Source: Thuidium tamariscinum (Eukaryota; Streptophyta; Bryopsida; Hypnales; Thuidiaceae). Taken from it: a stretch of DNA of 64,000 nucleotides. Position 1 is the stretch's first letter; each line of letters begins with the position of its first letter. This document shows positions 10,970 to 23,503 of this stretch, piece after piece. Made by a program: the position numbers and the translations under genes. The stretch lies in assembly GCA_947034885.2 (NCBI GenBank), contig OX344752.2, forward strand, positions 13,268,001-13,332,000. The letters run 5' to 3'. The notes beneath the pieces were generated by a model, which saw nothing but the letters and a program-made list of their open reading frames with translations, had not been told where the DNA came from and ran no database searches.

Positions 10970-12725
10970 TTATTGAGGTTGGCCACCATGATGGAGAACG
11001 AGAGTAGAACGGTACAGCATGGCCAAGTAAAAAAGGACCATAATAATCACCAACAAGTCGTCCAATAATCCCACCAACCCCACCACGCCTGTCCAGCCAT
11101 CACCAAATCCAATAAGTTGCAAGGAGATAATATTCAATGCTAAACTTGGAAGTTTTTCAAGTACATGTACATGTTTTAAAGGGCTTCGAGTGACACAAAT
11201 AGTATCTTCTACTCAATAACCTTCATGCTACAGTCCTTATGTTAGTGATAACTATGGACAAAGAGGACATACCTTCGGGAATGACATCAAGCGGAGAGAA
11301 TACATATATTGCCAGCAAAACCAACTGCGCACAAGACAAGTGTCAGGGTCTAGGAAAAAAAAAAATGCTGGAACGAAGAAACGAGAACCGAAAGGAACAA
11401 ATCAGTGATCGAAGAGTGAAGTTATGATCGAAATGAGACGTAAATCGTAAGCTCCAGAAGATTTACTATGACATACAAAGAAGAGAATCCGTGTCCGGTG
11501 AACAAGAGGAATGGCTCGTTGTGGGTCCATCAATTCCCCAACCATTCGTCGAAGCAGTAGAGGCATATCCCGAACTCTCTGCAAAAACATACTAATGTCA
11601 GGAAAAACTACGTGTTTCAAATCAAATTACCACCTAGTCAGCATTGAGTGGAAAACCAATTTGATAAACAGTACTCACACAAACGTGTTAGAATTACAAA
11701 CCTTGTAAGAAAATTCAAAAATCCTCACTTGATAAACTTGACTCTAGGGATTAACCGTGATTCAGCATTCTGTATTGGCAGAAACGAAAATGCACGACTC
11801 TAAATGACCAAAACAGGTCAAATTAAATATTGACGCTGAAGTTGAGATTGAGTACCTGCATAAAGCTGACGGGACCACCCCCAAAAATACGATTATACTT
11901 CGCCACGTCACGCATGATCCGCTCCACCTCAGGATCATTTAGCTGATCCTCTGAAATCTCAGTTGGGATAAGCAGGGTGATAGCACGCCTACATATAGGA
12001 CACCTGCAAGGTTGCAGCACTGAGCTATGTTGCCAAACCCTCAATATACATTCTCCTGCCACGTCGGTAGTAACAGTCATATCAGAACGAAGAGTTAAGG
12101 AGGTTTTAAAAGGATGACACAAATTCAGGGATCCAAGAACGCATTGGTTGCTAATCATCCTATACCTTGCGTACATCTGGAAGAGCAAAATGAAAGAGTA
12201 GCAGAAGACAAAGATCCGGATTTTCAGTATAATTAGAGTAGACTATTCCAAGAATTGCGATTCAATAAAGAGAATCGTTTCTATAATTCATGAAGAGGCC
12301 TCCCAACAGTCACAATCCCTATGGTCACAATAATCATACAGAGGTCTCCCTATGCATCATTAAAAGGCTCTGTCTGATCGCTATAACCATAGCGACACCT
12401 CGTGAATAATAGTGAATATTCTCTTTACGATGTTGTCTAAAATCCCTGAAACGGTTTAATTGTACCGAAAACACTGTTTGAAAAAAAGAGCTAAGCAAAA
12501 CCTCGAGAATAGGAGAGCACACCAACCGAATCATTACACATTTATAAAAGACAACTTAATGGCAGAAATAATTCTCAGTCTGACTTAGGGTGTAGAACAT
12601 GGAACTTAAGGATTTGAAATAGCGAGGAACTCACCACAAAACCAATGGGCACAATTGGCCTGACAAGGCAATGTAAAGGAATCATGGCACACCGAACAAC
12701 AGTCGTTGTCCGGGGGCGCTTCCAT
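10970..12725 (-). CDS. RNF170-like RING-H2/HC E3 ubiquitin ligase with DUF1232 membrane domain
   Basis: Five exons on the minus strand: 12725-12635, 12055-11856, 11578-11477, 11324-11273, 11088-10970. Phases close exactly (564 nt, 187 aa). Residues 10-52 form a RING: CSVC, NCAH, FCGEC and CRCPIC, matching the RNF170 family spacing. Residues 97-125 carry the family's PLLLRRM segment. Two hydrophobic stretches follow (about 128-141 including FSPLDVIPE, and 159-174 after GLLDDLLVI), the DUF1232 signature. The family ubiquitinates substrates at endomembranes; human RNF170 acts on ER IP3 receptors, but plant substrates are not known to me. The start at 12725 is chosen because MEAPPDND matches where plant homologues begin, but the frame stays open upstream to 12872. 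The split Gly codon 31 and the standard GT-AG borders support the model. Confidence 0.92.
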
Positions 12726-14604
12726 GTGGCGCGCAATGAAGCTGTTGCTGCTCGTGGTGCGCTCCAGCGGTGGAGCGAGATCACCACGGCCTCCCAGAGG
12801 CTCCCTCGTCGCCACACTGCCCCCCCACAGGCTCCCAATCCACAGCCGTACCACGTACACCCCCTGCTTCAAAAAACTCAGCGACTGCCTGCATTCATTG
12901 GATCACCATTGCCACTTTCAGCTTCTAAGCGTCAAGGGACCTTTTGTGCTCCCACTACGAGCTCATTCGTTCTGAATGTGTTGCAGATGGTGGGTAAGTA
13001 TGGAGGTTGATCAAAGAGTTCGGCCTTCCTTGAAAAAGTACAGTACTTGTTGAGAAACAGAAGAATTTCAAGTAGGCTAAGGACGAATTTGAACCATCTT
13101 TGCGACACGTCTCCAGCCACAACAATTCATGAGCCAATTGAGCGTAAATCAGAATTGTCAAATTGGATGAGAAATTCTTTGAAGAATTCAGTGCCGAAGC
13201 AGCACAAGTGGCGGCTGCTTCCATATCCATTGGAGTTGGAATAAACCATTTGTGAAGCCTCAAAAAAAGGTAACAGAATTGAGAAAGAAGACATCATACC
13301 CTAAAATTTTGAACGACAGAAAATATGTTTTCAATGCTGCAATCATCGACTGTTAGCTTCCAAAGTGGACTTTTCATTTTCAGCTTGGGCACTTAGAGAT
13401 TCCGTTGACCATTCTACAGTCCGAATCGCTTTCAATGACCTTCAAAAGTGGCGGTAGCAACATGTCACTACGAATACGAAAGTCACCATCGTACGAAAAT
13501 CAGTCATGAATCCAAGGTTCTCAGCGTCGTTACTGATTCCAGTCAACGATCAAACTTTTCAGAAGGAATTTTGGTGACAAGAATTGAAGTTCAGTTCGGG
13601 TCTCTCATGAGCAGATAATCACCAGCCGGAAACTGACGTAGTTCCTAAAAGTGCAAGAAAATGGCTCTGGTACTGAGCCAAGTCCAATGACAAGCCAATT
13701 CAACGAGGAGAGACGATCTCAGTCTAGTAGTAGTTCTAATCCACCAGGGCGCCGAAGTTCGAACAAAAAGCACGCAAACATTCGCCAAACGAATAATCTC
13801 TACCGACAACCCTAGAAAGAGCAGGACCAAAAACTATTCTCCCTAACATTGAGCGAAAGTCCAAGACTACAATATTAGGGTTACCCGCGATCCAATCCCC
13901 CAACACCAGACCCCAATTCTTCCTCTCGAATTCAAACGTTTCGAGATCACACGCACGACACACAGCACCCTGGCACCAGATCGCATCGTCTCCCACCCTT
14001 TGCAACCACAAGAACCTACTTCCTCCCCTCACCACTGCCCCAACCCAATGCGAATTCAAACCCTAAAATCACACGGTCAAATAAAACATCCACCAAAACC
14101 ATCGAAACCACCCCATGAGCGACTCGTTCACTCACTCACTCACCCCAGCGAAGAACGGCACAGGAACACAACGGGGGCAACGACCAGCGCCGTGTACAGC
14201 AACTCATCGCCCACCCCGTCTATAATGGGCATCGTCTGTGCGTGGTCCGATCCGCCCCAAACCACCTCCAACGACCACAACACTCCCACCCCTCCAGCCA
14301 GTAATTGTACGCCCCAAATCTGCAAACACCAATCCGTCTCTTGCCCGGCAAATTCGCGAACTCGGCAAGAACAGAAATTCTCCCCAGCGGCAGCAAATTC
14401 GACACTCAGTCCACAACATGGGTACGCGGAAAGCAAGGAAGGAAATCACCGTCGACTGTTTGATCGACTGTGATGGGTTGCAAGTGACGGTGGCGGGCGG
14501 ATTGATGGGAGAATCTGCCTGAGTTCAAAGGGACGGGAGCATAACAAACGTGATGAAGCTTCGGCTCGTAATATTCGTTTGTGGTGTTATCGCTTGCTGG
14601 GGCT
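12726..14604 (-). promoter_or_regulatory. 5' region of the RING gene (UTR, possible 5' exons, promoter)
   Basis: This 1.9 kb is much richer in G+C than its surroundings. Several overlapping frames are open on both strands (for example 13736-14059 minus, 14000-14473 plus), which mainly reflects base composition. None shows a domain. The frame of the first coding exon stays open to 12872, so an upstream start or 5' exon is possible. The stretch probably contains the leader, one or more 5' introns and the promoter. I could not place a transcription start. Confidence 0.45.
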
Positions 14605-14762
14605 CACAGGAAGATCGGGAGGGCGTTACCCCCCGGGGTATTTTTTGGAGCATGTAACTATACCCCCCCTTTGACTTTCTGAAAACATAAAGTCAAAGGG
14701 GGGGTATAGTTACATGCTCCAAAAAATATCCCGGGGGGTAACGCCCTCCCGATCTTCCTGTG
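14605..14762. mobile_element. Near-perfect 71-bp-armed palindrome (foldback MITE)
   Basis: Left arm 14605-14675 begins CACAGGAAGATCGGG; right arm 14692-14762 is its reverse complement with about one mismatch, separated by a 16-base loop. The arms include C7/G7 runs and a CCCCCCGGGG block. GCT occurs directly on each side (14602-14604 and 14763-14765), a 3-bp target duplication. CAC-initial tips with 3-bp duplications fit the CACTA superfamily, but the TIR is not canonical. The near-identity of the arms suggests a recent insertion. If transcribed it would form a long hairpin RNA. Confidence 0.85.
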
Positions 14763-14949
14763 GCTGATGCGGTGGCTGTCGGATTCGAAATGCGCAGGAA
14801 CTGATGGCCTCCTTGGTTGCCACGTTGGGATGACACGTTAAGTCGGTCTGCTCTGTCGTGTAAATAAGATCGTAACACACGACAGATGGAGTGACACAAA
14901 CTTACATCAAATATGAAAGCAAAATCCAAACAAAAACAACACTCTCAGA
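14763..14949. other. Short intergenic gap
   Basis: No feature recognised between two inverted-repeat elements. Confidence 0.4.
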
Positions 14950-15192
14950 AGGGCCAGGGTGAACTGACCCCTTGCTCAGTCACTCGGGAAAACACTGAAA
15001 TTTTTTATTTGCCACACATGATCAAATTTGGAAATTTGGGAATTCATACTTGCAATCAGAGGCCCCAAATTAGTTAGGTAGGTTGCAAGAGGTAAATTAG
15101 TCAAGCACAAAATAGGGGGCATTTTGTTTTACTTGCACCACTAGAATTACTTGAAGTAGCTAAGCGAAGGGGGGCCAATTCACCCCAACCCT
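14950..15192. mobile_element. GGTGAACTGRCCCC-type MITE, copy 1
   Basis: Left end AGGGCCAGGGTGAACTGACC; right end read inward AGGGTTGGGGTGAATTGGCC. Inside the ends are matching CTYGCTCAGYCACT blocks, giving imperfect inverted repeats of about 35 bp around 170 bp of non-coding sequence. Other copies are at 46319-46560 and 61349-61572, with a further degraded one at about 45594-46330. No clear target duplication was found. Confidence 0.75.
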
Positions 15193-16140
15193 GAGGGATC
15201 AACATAAAGTAAAAGTCAACTTCTATTTGAAGTGTCACCTAAGGTGGAGTCTCAAAATAGCTTAAGTTTTCAAACCAAATTAAACTATTTCCTCTATCCC
15301 ACTAAAAACCTCCAAATCAAGCAAAATTTTCTTCTACTAAAAAGTTCTATTTTTTAATTTCAACCATTTAGTAAGTATTCACCATGCTAAACAACCTTGT
15401 TAGGGCAAGTGAAACAATTTTGGGAGCATTCCTTTGGCTACCAAGTTTAGCCTTACTTATAACAATGGGCAATTTGTACTCATCTCTTCATCTCACTATA
15501 GGAAGGGAGAAACATCCATTCTCAAACGTGTCCCTTGCAGTGGACTGTAGACTCACCCAATTGTACAATAAAGTTCCCTTAATGTGTTTGCCACATGCTT
15601 GATTCTAATTGGCTGACGCATTTCAAGGACACAAATAAATTTCTAATTGGCTCATTGCTGATTTCAATAGAATTCAGTTCAAGGTACACCTATAGGACGG
15701 TTCCAACGGTCTAAGGAGCCAACACTTTGAAAATTTATAGAAATTACATATTGTATCCGAAAAATCTAATTTTTTTTACTCGCTATTTTCATGATTTTCA
15801 CTCGCTAATACTGGAAAAATATCATTTTTAGAAAAAGATGCCCTCAAATATGATGAATTCCTTATTTGGACGATTTTGGGTGTTTCCACCATACTCATGA
15901 TGTATTCAATTACCACTTCAAAGCTATGAATATTTGTTTATAAAGTTGGCCAAGTTTTCTTATAGTGGGTATTTAGGTTGGGGAATATATTTCTAAGAAC
16001 CCATTGTTGCTACCATCCTTTGAATCATTTAAAATCACAATGATGGTAGCATTCACAAACTATGTTCAAATATCATACTTTCTACATGGATTTTTGGTGC
16101 CTAAACAATAGCTCCTAAGCTAGAGATTTTGAATAGATTC
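15193..16140 (+). repeat. Dispersed repeat, copy 1
   Basis: From about 15490 (GGGAGAAACATCC) through TGTGTTTGCCACATGCTTG, GATTTCAATAG and AGGAGCCAACACTTTGAAAAT, the sequence matches the reverse complement of about 47470-47870. The part from 15725 to 15910 also matches 57265-57470 directly. It is a non-coding family of at least three diverged copies. The 72-codon frame at 15384-15602 is therefore repeat-derived and not a gene. Confidence 0.6.
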
Positions 16141-19115
16141 AAGGATTGGATTACTTGTTCTCAAATGCATATATTATTGGCGCTATGACTAAAAACATAG
16201 TTAATTTTTCAAAAGGAAGATTTTTGAAGGTTTTTAGTAGGATAGAGGGAGGACATCCATTTGACATACTATCACACCTAATGCCATGTCATATGACAAC
16301 TTGGATTTGGCCTATAAAAGTCATATGGCAATTCAAAATTTGTTATTATATACTAGGAATAGACACTTTTGATTTGGAATATAAGCTATTAGTATATGCA
16401 AACAAATGTAGAGATATGGCAATTGTAGGTTGGTTTACCTTTGTATGGTGCAAGATTAGAGTCACCAACAAAATTAGTCACAAAATTTTTTGGTAGTAAG
16501 GTGGAAATACCAAAACCATCAAAATAAGCAATTCAACATTGATGGAGGCATCTTTTTCAAAGAAAATATATAATGTAGTACTATCAATGAAAATTGTAAA
16601 CTTAAAAATAAAAATAAATAAAAATTTAGATAAGACATATAATAACTATGAATTTTCAAAGTGGAAGCAGCTTGGACCATTGAAATTGTCACATAGCCTA
16701 TTTATAAAACCAAAATTTTGAGAATCAACAATAAAACTAATCACAATTAGATATTGGAACAATTTAGTAGTACTTATGAAGACACTTCTAAACAATTTAT
16801 TGTCATGAATAGGTATGGTTTTGGGTGTTTTGACATTAAAGTGAAAATACATTGCTTTCTTATTGTTTGAAATTGGCCTAGGATGGAGATAAAGTCATTA
16901 GAAGAAATTTGAGGGCATTACAAGCCCATTTCGGGTCTATTCCCAAAATGGCTCCCAATGCCACTAGCCGCTATTAGGCCAGATTTAATCAAATAAATAA
17001 ATAAATAAATAAATTGGGGGGGGGTCCTGAAATATGAAAATAAGTCCAAAAAAAAATTGTAAGAAAAAAAATTTAATAATGTGGCAGGATTGCGACCTCA
17101 TAGGATTCAAGTTCACAGGGCAAAAACTGCATTCCCGCAATCCGGGAATCCACAATCTCCTAATGCCCTCAAATTTCATCTAATGGTAGAAGACATAGAA
17201 CTTGTCAAACAAAGGCGGTCTCATGATATGTCCAAAAAATGAGGCTTTCTACTTCGATAAGCCCAAGCTAGAATTTCACTAAATTTATCTGTTGGTCACA
17301 ATGCATTTCTCCATTACATTAGAAGAATTTTGAATACTACTTTAATGAAATTGGCTTAATATAATAATGTTTCAACATGAACTAATTTGAAATCCCGAGG
17401 AGATTACTTGTGGTTTTTAGAAAACTACACAAGTTAAAAGATAGGGTTCATTTAAATCAAAGGGGAAAATTTTCATATAATATGTAGGGCTACTATAGGG
17501 TTTTTGAAATGCCACATATCCTATTACATATAAATTAGGCTATGTGAAAACATTATTTAGTATGAATTTTTATTAATAAATTAGCCTTTACAAATAGGGT
17601 CCATACAAATTTTTGTAATACAATGAGTATAAATGTAGACAATTTTTTTAAGTAAATGATAAAACCTATACAATCTACCAAATAATTGTAGCCTATACAT
17701 ACAAATCTTTCCATAAGTATGCCAACTATATAGCAACATATAAGAATCTATTGTTCTAAAATAAAAGAGTTGAGCTATAAATTTACAATGAGGTTGTACT
17801 ATAGGGATTTGTATTCACACAAAGCACATGTTAAGAAATTATTGTAGGGTTTGGATACTGTCACTTCTATATAGCTAGGATTGTTGAGAATGTTGGCCTT
17901 GTTGTCTCACACCATTGATTCTTAATTCAAACCATTGCAAATGCGTATGTATAGATAAAATATATGGTCTCTATTTTATAGTAGAGGTCACATTCAGGTG
18001 TTAATCTACACTGTTTTTAGAGTGTTAATTTCTCATGTCATTGATGTTATATTGCTTGTATTGGTGTTTTTCTTAGTTTCAACATCATAATTATGTTTAA
18101 TGTTTTTCTGATGTTGTTTGTTATTCGCCATATCAAGTTGTTTAGAATACATGGTATAGAATTTAGAAATATTTAAAACTAATGTTGCATTTCACAATTT
18201 TATTTGTCATTTGAAATTGTACTACAATACAAGTAGTGCATATATTTATAAAAAATAGTGTACATGTATGACACTAGTTTATAGTATCTATTGTATATAG
18301 GTATGAAAAAATTAGACATGTAAGTTTTGTATATAAAATTTTGCAACTATAAAACAATATGAATGAATTTACAAAAAATCATAGGATATTAAAAATATAT
18401 CATTGGTATCTTTATATGTAAAAAAAACGATAATCTTGATTACTATAATGAAGGTAAATAGCCCCATGTTAAATATGTTGTTCACACATGTGTATATTTA
18501 AAATTACAAGGAGTGATCTCCTCGGGTTTGAAATAATACGACTTTGATAAATTAGTGTCAAATTTTACTAATTGAACAAATCATATGACATAATAAATTA
18601 TAGTTTTTTATTTCATTGATTTTTGCTAATGATAGTCAATGGAGGGATGCAACTATTTATATTCAAAAATAGGAATGAAATATATTAAATAGAGATGAAA
18701 ATTCATTCATTCATCCCTATGTGTGTTCATTATTCTATAAAAAGGCAATTCATTTCAAAATCACCAAGAAAAATCAAGAATTATAAATAATGAATCAAAT
18801 TAGAGTCCTAATACTAAAAGTCTATTCTTTAATCTTCAAAGCCTATTGTCAATTTCTAGTACATCTACTTTTCTATTTGAACACTAGAGAATTAGAAGTT
18901 CATTCATAGATGCACACAAAATGCATGTACATAGAATTTAGAATCACATTTTGACTTCCAACAAAATACAACAAAATTTTAGATAGATCTTAAGATAGTT
19001 TAACCCCTAATGAACCAACCAACTATTTTCTAGTTATCACCCCTTTTATTTCAACTTCCTATTCTCAAATTTTGAGTTTTTTTACAAATAAGAATTATTT
19101 AAATTAGAAAATAAA
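16141..19115. other. AT-rich intergenic tract
   Basis: Nearly 3 kb without a supportable gene. A (AAAT)n run is at 16991-17014, followed by a G9 run. A 116-codon open frame at 16146-16496 (+) shows no domain and has the base composition of its surroundings, so it is not called. The rest is low-complexity AT sequence. Confidence 0.55.
16991..17014. repeat. (AAAT)n microsatellite
   Basis: Six tandem AAAT units. Confidence 0.9.
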
Positions 19116-19334
19116 CTACCTTATGAATCCAATGGTTGTAGTTTCATCAAATTCAAAGTTAAACTCCATATTGTGAAATCTCATAAATTATGTGATCTAA
19201 CATTAGTTGACAATCCATTTTTATGAAATTGTTGCATGTGTCAAAAAGGTTAGATCACATAATTTATGAGATTCTACAATATAGAGTTTAACTTTGAATT
19301 TGATGAAACTACAACCATTGGATTCATAAAGTAG
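19116..19334. repeat. 86-bp-armed inverted repeat (hairpin)
   Basis: Left arm 19116-19201 (CTACCTTATGAATCCAATGG onward) and right arm 19249-19334 are near-perfect reverse complements. The 47-base spacer reads ATTAGTTGACAATCC onward, and a diverged copy of this spacer, with a following GGTTAGATC, recurs in direct orientation at about 19369-19424. A foldback MITE with a duplicated piece is the likeliest explanation; target duplication not resolved. Confidence 0.8.
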
Positions 19335-20110
19335 TTGAAGATTCATAACATTGTAGGCAACAATTACATTGGTTGACAATCCATTTTTATGAGATTGTTG
19401 CCTACATCAAAAAGGTTAGATCCACTTTGAAAAGGGGGGATCTAAGGATCTTAACAACAACATAAGTGTCCCATTCTTGGATTTTTTCCAAACACTACTC
19501 TCATTTCAATGACCATCATGCATTGCAAGCTTTACCATCAATTGAAAAGTACTTGGAATGTTGTGAAATTTTACATATACATTTTCAACTCTCTTATTAT
19601 TTGTTGAGCACAAAAATGGCATCATTTTGAAATACTTTCACTACAATATGCTCCTTCAAAGCGTGTTGTCTTATTTTTCTATTGACTCATGTAAATTCAA
19701 ACTTAAATATCTACTAGAATGTGTAGTCCTCTTCATGATTGCAAGAGGTCCTCCCTCCAATACCACTTCTACTAACTTTATTGTTTATGAAATCAAAGTA
19801 TAATGGTATTTGAAAATCCAATTTGAAAATCCTAACCATAGAATCTTATTAAGTACCATCAAATTAGTTTCTTCTAAAATTTACAAAGAACTTGATCCTA
19901 TGAACTTTGAGGTATTTTTGTTATCAATATGTGCTCAAATTTTGATAATCAACAATTTCTTGTCATACATAATTACTTTAAAATTTTTTTAGCATATCTT
20001 AAATTTTTAACTCAAAATAATTTGAATTTCAAGATCAAATGTAATTATGAATAGTTAAAAATATACATGCCATTTTTTACAATGTTGGAGTAATTACAAA
20101 AAGAATGTTT
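19335..20110. other. AT-rich intergenic sequence
   Basis: Apart from the repeated hairpin spacer at 19369-19424, nothing recognised. The 60-codon frame at 19810-19992 (+) is unsupported. Confidence 0.5.
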
Positions 20111-20114
20111 TTAA

Positions 20115-20759
20115 CCCCTAAATGCTCGAAGCACCAAAATTTGGTGCTTGAAAAAATTTAAAGTTAAATAAAACCTTACTAAGTTGCCATTTTCCAAATT
20201 GGATTTTTGGCATTGAAACTAGACTTCATAAAGAACTTTCTAAATATATAAATTACTAAAAATGAATGATGTTGATTTTTCTATTCAAGATGTTGTACAA
20301 GAGTATCCATTGCAACCTCGACTTTCCGTAGTCTTGAGGGCTCTTGGAAATGAGCCTCAAATACACTAGATCTTGGAGAAAAAATCACATTCAAAATTCA
20401 TTGAAAAAAATTGTAGAGTAGATTTTCAAAGGTCATAAATTGATTGGAGTTATGCATGTTAGGCCCTTTGACCTCATTTTTTTTGGCCACCAAGTTTTTA
20501 AATTTGACTTGCAAAAAGAAGATAAAAAGACTTCACATCACTTTTGTAGTTTTAATACTCTCATAGTCAAATATTATAATCTTTCACTCCATAAGTGATA
20601 TTGTTGAGTTTTCTATTTCTATGTAATCTCTAAATTGTCTAGTTTAAATTTGTTCAGTTACAATTCAAAAAAATTGATACAACTTATCAAAATGTTGGTA
20701 TTTTGTTCAATTTAGAGCAAATTTCAAGAAGCTCAAAACAAGCCTAGGGCATTTAGGGG
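20115..20759. mobile_element. piggyBac-type MITE, copy 2 (TTAA-flanked)
   Basis: TTAA flanks at 20111-20114 and 20760-20763. Tips are CCCCTAAATGCTCGAAG on the left and, read inward, CCCCTAAATGCCCTAGG on the right. The right subterminal part (TTGTTCAATTTAGAGCAAAT) is the reverse complement of the left part of the 2503-3135 element, so the two are inverted relatives of similar size (645 and 633 bp). No coding capacity. Confidence 0.85.
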
Positions 20760-20763
20760 TTAA

Positions 20764-21439
20764 AGCTTTATAATCAATTAGGGAACACCAAAAAAACAAA
20801 AATTCAACAAGACTATACTCAATAACCATTTACTTTGGTTTCATCAACTATTTGTTGCAACCAATCAAACCCTTGGTCACTTGCATTTCCTACAAAGAAT
20901 TTTCTTTTAAGATAGGCTTGATTGTACGAGTGCCTTACCTAAAGAAAAACTATATAGAGTATTCATTGAAGTGTTTAAATTTGAAAAATTATCCAAGGGA
21001 AAGTTTTTTCCCTAGTTAAGAGTTAAAGGATGTTAAACTTAGTTTGCATCATTTAGTATGATGTAAAGCTAAAGTTGGAAACTAGTATACAAAAAATTGC
21101 AAAATTTGAATCCACTTTGTGAAAAACTTATAGACCTTGTATGACTATGATTCCTTCAAAAAGAATATAAATTCATTGAAAATTAAAAATTGGCTTCTTT
21201 TACAATCCAAAACTTTCTTAAGCACAATTTTTATAGCCCAAGAGATTATTTTTTTCATACTAGAAACCTCAAGGATGAATATCCAAAAATCCATCGTGAC
21301 AAACCTATCTAACAAATCCCTTCAATAATTGAAAAATTGAAATATTTGAAGTCTAATCACCCAAAAATTTATAGAAAATGCATCCATATTCACATGTGTA
21401 GACAAATTATATTTTCAAATTCATGTGAAAAACATGCAC
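20764..21439. other. AT-rich spacer between two TTAA elements
   Basis: No gene, repeat or RNA recognised. The 63-codon frame at 21137-21328 is unsupported. Confidence 0.5.
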
Positions 21440-21443
21440 TTAA

Positions 21444-21977
21444 CCCCTAAAAGCCCAAGGGGTTTGAACAAAACAAAAACATGTTATAAAATATAAGATT
21501 TATAATTTTTTTGTAGTTTGCATCAAAGAAAATAATGTGAAGGAGAAAAAGTGGAAGGCATCATTACAATCAAAATTATAAAATTACTTTTAGATTATCT
21601 TCAAATGGATTTTGAAGATATAACTTCAAAAATTCACCAAAAATACAATTTTTGTCTTTAGCATTTGAGATTTTTGTGATTGATTGAAATAGTGGTTTCT
21701 ATCAATTTCCAAAAAAATGTATAACATCTAATATTGAGAATACCATTACTTTCCTCAAATAGTAAGTTTTTCAACACTAAGCAAATTTAAAACTCTTTGC
21801 ACTATTTCTTTTATAATTTTTGTTTAACCATAGCTATCTTAGTAATGAATACAAATATTAAAAGGGAACCCAATTTTTTTTTTAAATTGGAAAAAACTGA
21901 AGAAAAAAATATTTCTACCCAAAAATTCTGCTGAAGGTGGACAACGACCAAAAAATGGTCGCTTGGACATTTAGGGA
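21444..21977. mobile_element. piggyBac-type MITE, copy 3 (TTAA-flanked)
   Basis: TTAA at 21440-21443 and 21978-21981. Left tip CCCCTAAAAGCCCAAGG; right tip read inward TCCCTAAATGTCCAAGC. The tips match copies 1 and 2, while the 534-bp interior is not obviously alike, as expected for MITEs mobilised by shared ends. Non-coding. Confidence 0.8.
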
Positions 21978-21981
21978 TTAA

Positions 21982-23503
21982 AAGTAGAATTAGCATGCAA
22001 AAATAAGCCAAAAGTCAGACTACAACAATTGGCCATACCCCAATGCGGTCAGCATAAGGAATTGAGGGGTTTATAAAGAATTTTGCTAAATTGTTTATTC
22101 AATGACTTTTTGTTCACATGGTTAACACCTAAAAGGACCTAGGGCTTAATTAAAGCATGAAAAACTAGGCTAATCGAGTATTAAACAAGTCAATATCCAT
22201 TTCCTCCAAAGTAAAAACAGATTATATTCAAACTAAATTATTATTAGATTCAAAAAATTTGTTCCGAGGCATCACCTGCTTGGACAAATCCGTCCAAAGG
22301 TGATGCAAAAAATTCATTTCTGCAAAGAAAACCAACGAGCAACATTTACCTCAGCTTAACAAAAGGCACCCAAACAGAAGTGGCACCCAATCATGTTATA
22401 CGAAAATAACAAAGCAATCAAGGCAAAAGAGAAATTGAGACCCTCAAAAAGCAGATCTTGTCAAAAAACTGAACTAAAGAATATGCATCATATCACCGTT
22501 GATTCCGTAGGTGTGAAGATTGGTCTCTTAGGTTTTGATTTATTGTGTGGCTAATTTTTGAATATTCATCCAATGTTGAGATCAAAGTCATCAAACTAAT
22601 GGTTTTTTGATGATACAGAGTGTTAGTTCGAGCTTACAAATAACAGAATACCACACGATCGAAGCCCTCACCAATAAAGACCATATCACCGAGACACAGA
22701 AACTCCATAAGCTTATTAGATCAAGAATTCCGTGCAATCTGAAGATTGCATCAGGATTCTGTATCGCTAGGTTATTTACCATTCCTTCAGATTGGCACGA
22801 AGCGGCGAAAGAGATGGATTAAAAAACCTAAACCCTAAACCAATTGAACGGCATTGTTGAGATTCAAGCATTAAGGTTGAGTTCATACTATGATTTCAAT
22901 CCACGCACCTCCCATGTCTGTAGAAACAAAATGCCCCACAAAATGCCCCCTATAGTGTACATTCATACTAACACCCAACAACCCTTGAAACCACAAAAGT
23001 CACGTTCTCAATCTTTACCACGGAGTGCCATTTCATATATATATGCACATCCATCACCATACTCGGGTGATTCTCTTTCCCACGTGGAACAGGTCATGGT
23101 ACAGGAATCGTGTGAGGACAGTCGACCAACAGAAATAAAAGCGCTATCGCTCTTTACATCCCCAAATTGTATTTACAGTTGGGCATTGCTTGCAGCCAAT
23201 TATGAGGTCCAACCACGAGCACAGCGGGGAGGAGGACCAAGACGACCCCCAGTTATTGCAATAGGAACTAAGTCTTACCTGTCCGGAAGCCCCAAGGAGC
23301 CCCTTCTGAGACAAATCATAGGGTCAAATCATCTTATCCCCAAGACTTCCCTCTGCCCGGGATTTCCCTCAAGCCCCCACCCAAAATGGATGTCAAACAA
23401 GTAGCAGAAGAGCAGCATTTGCCCTCGCCTGGCTTGATCCCATCTGGTGTGGATGAGTCAAAGGAGAGGACTTCCAAATATAGTCACAAAGTCACAAAAA
23501 ACC
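21982..23503 (-). other. Intergenic and probable 3' UTR of the E2 gene
   Basis: The half nearest the E2 stop codon (about 22600-23503) is more GC-rich than the rest and probably includes the transcribed 3' end. A 186-codon frame on the plus strand (22844-23404) is antisense to it and has no domain. A lone piggyBac-like tip (TTAACACCTAAAAGGACC) occurs at 22122 without a partner that I could find. Confidence 0.45.

Noticed and set aside
14000-14522. Several overlapping open frames on both strands in GC-rich DNA
   Set aside because: Explained by high G+C and few stop codons; Pro/Thr-rich translations without domains.
22844-23404. 186-codon open frame on the plus strand
   Set aside because: No domain, antisense to the likely 3' UTR of the E2 gene, low-complexity composition; no splice or homology support.
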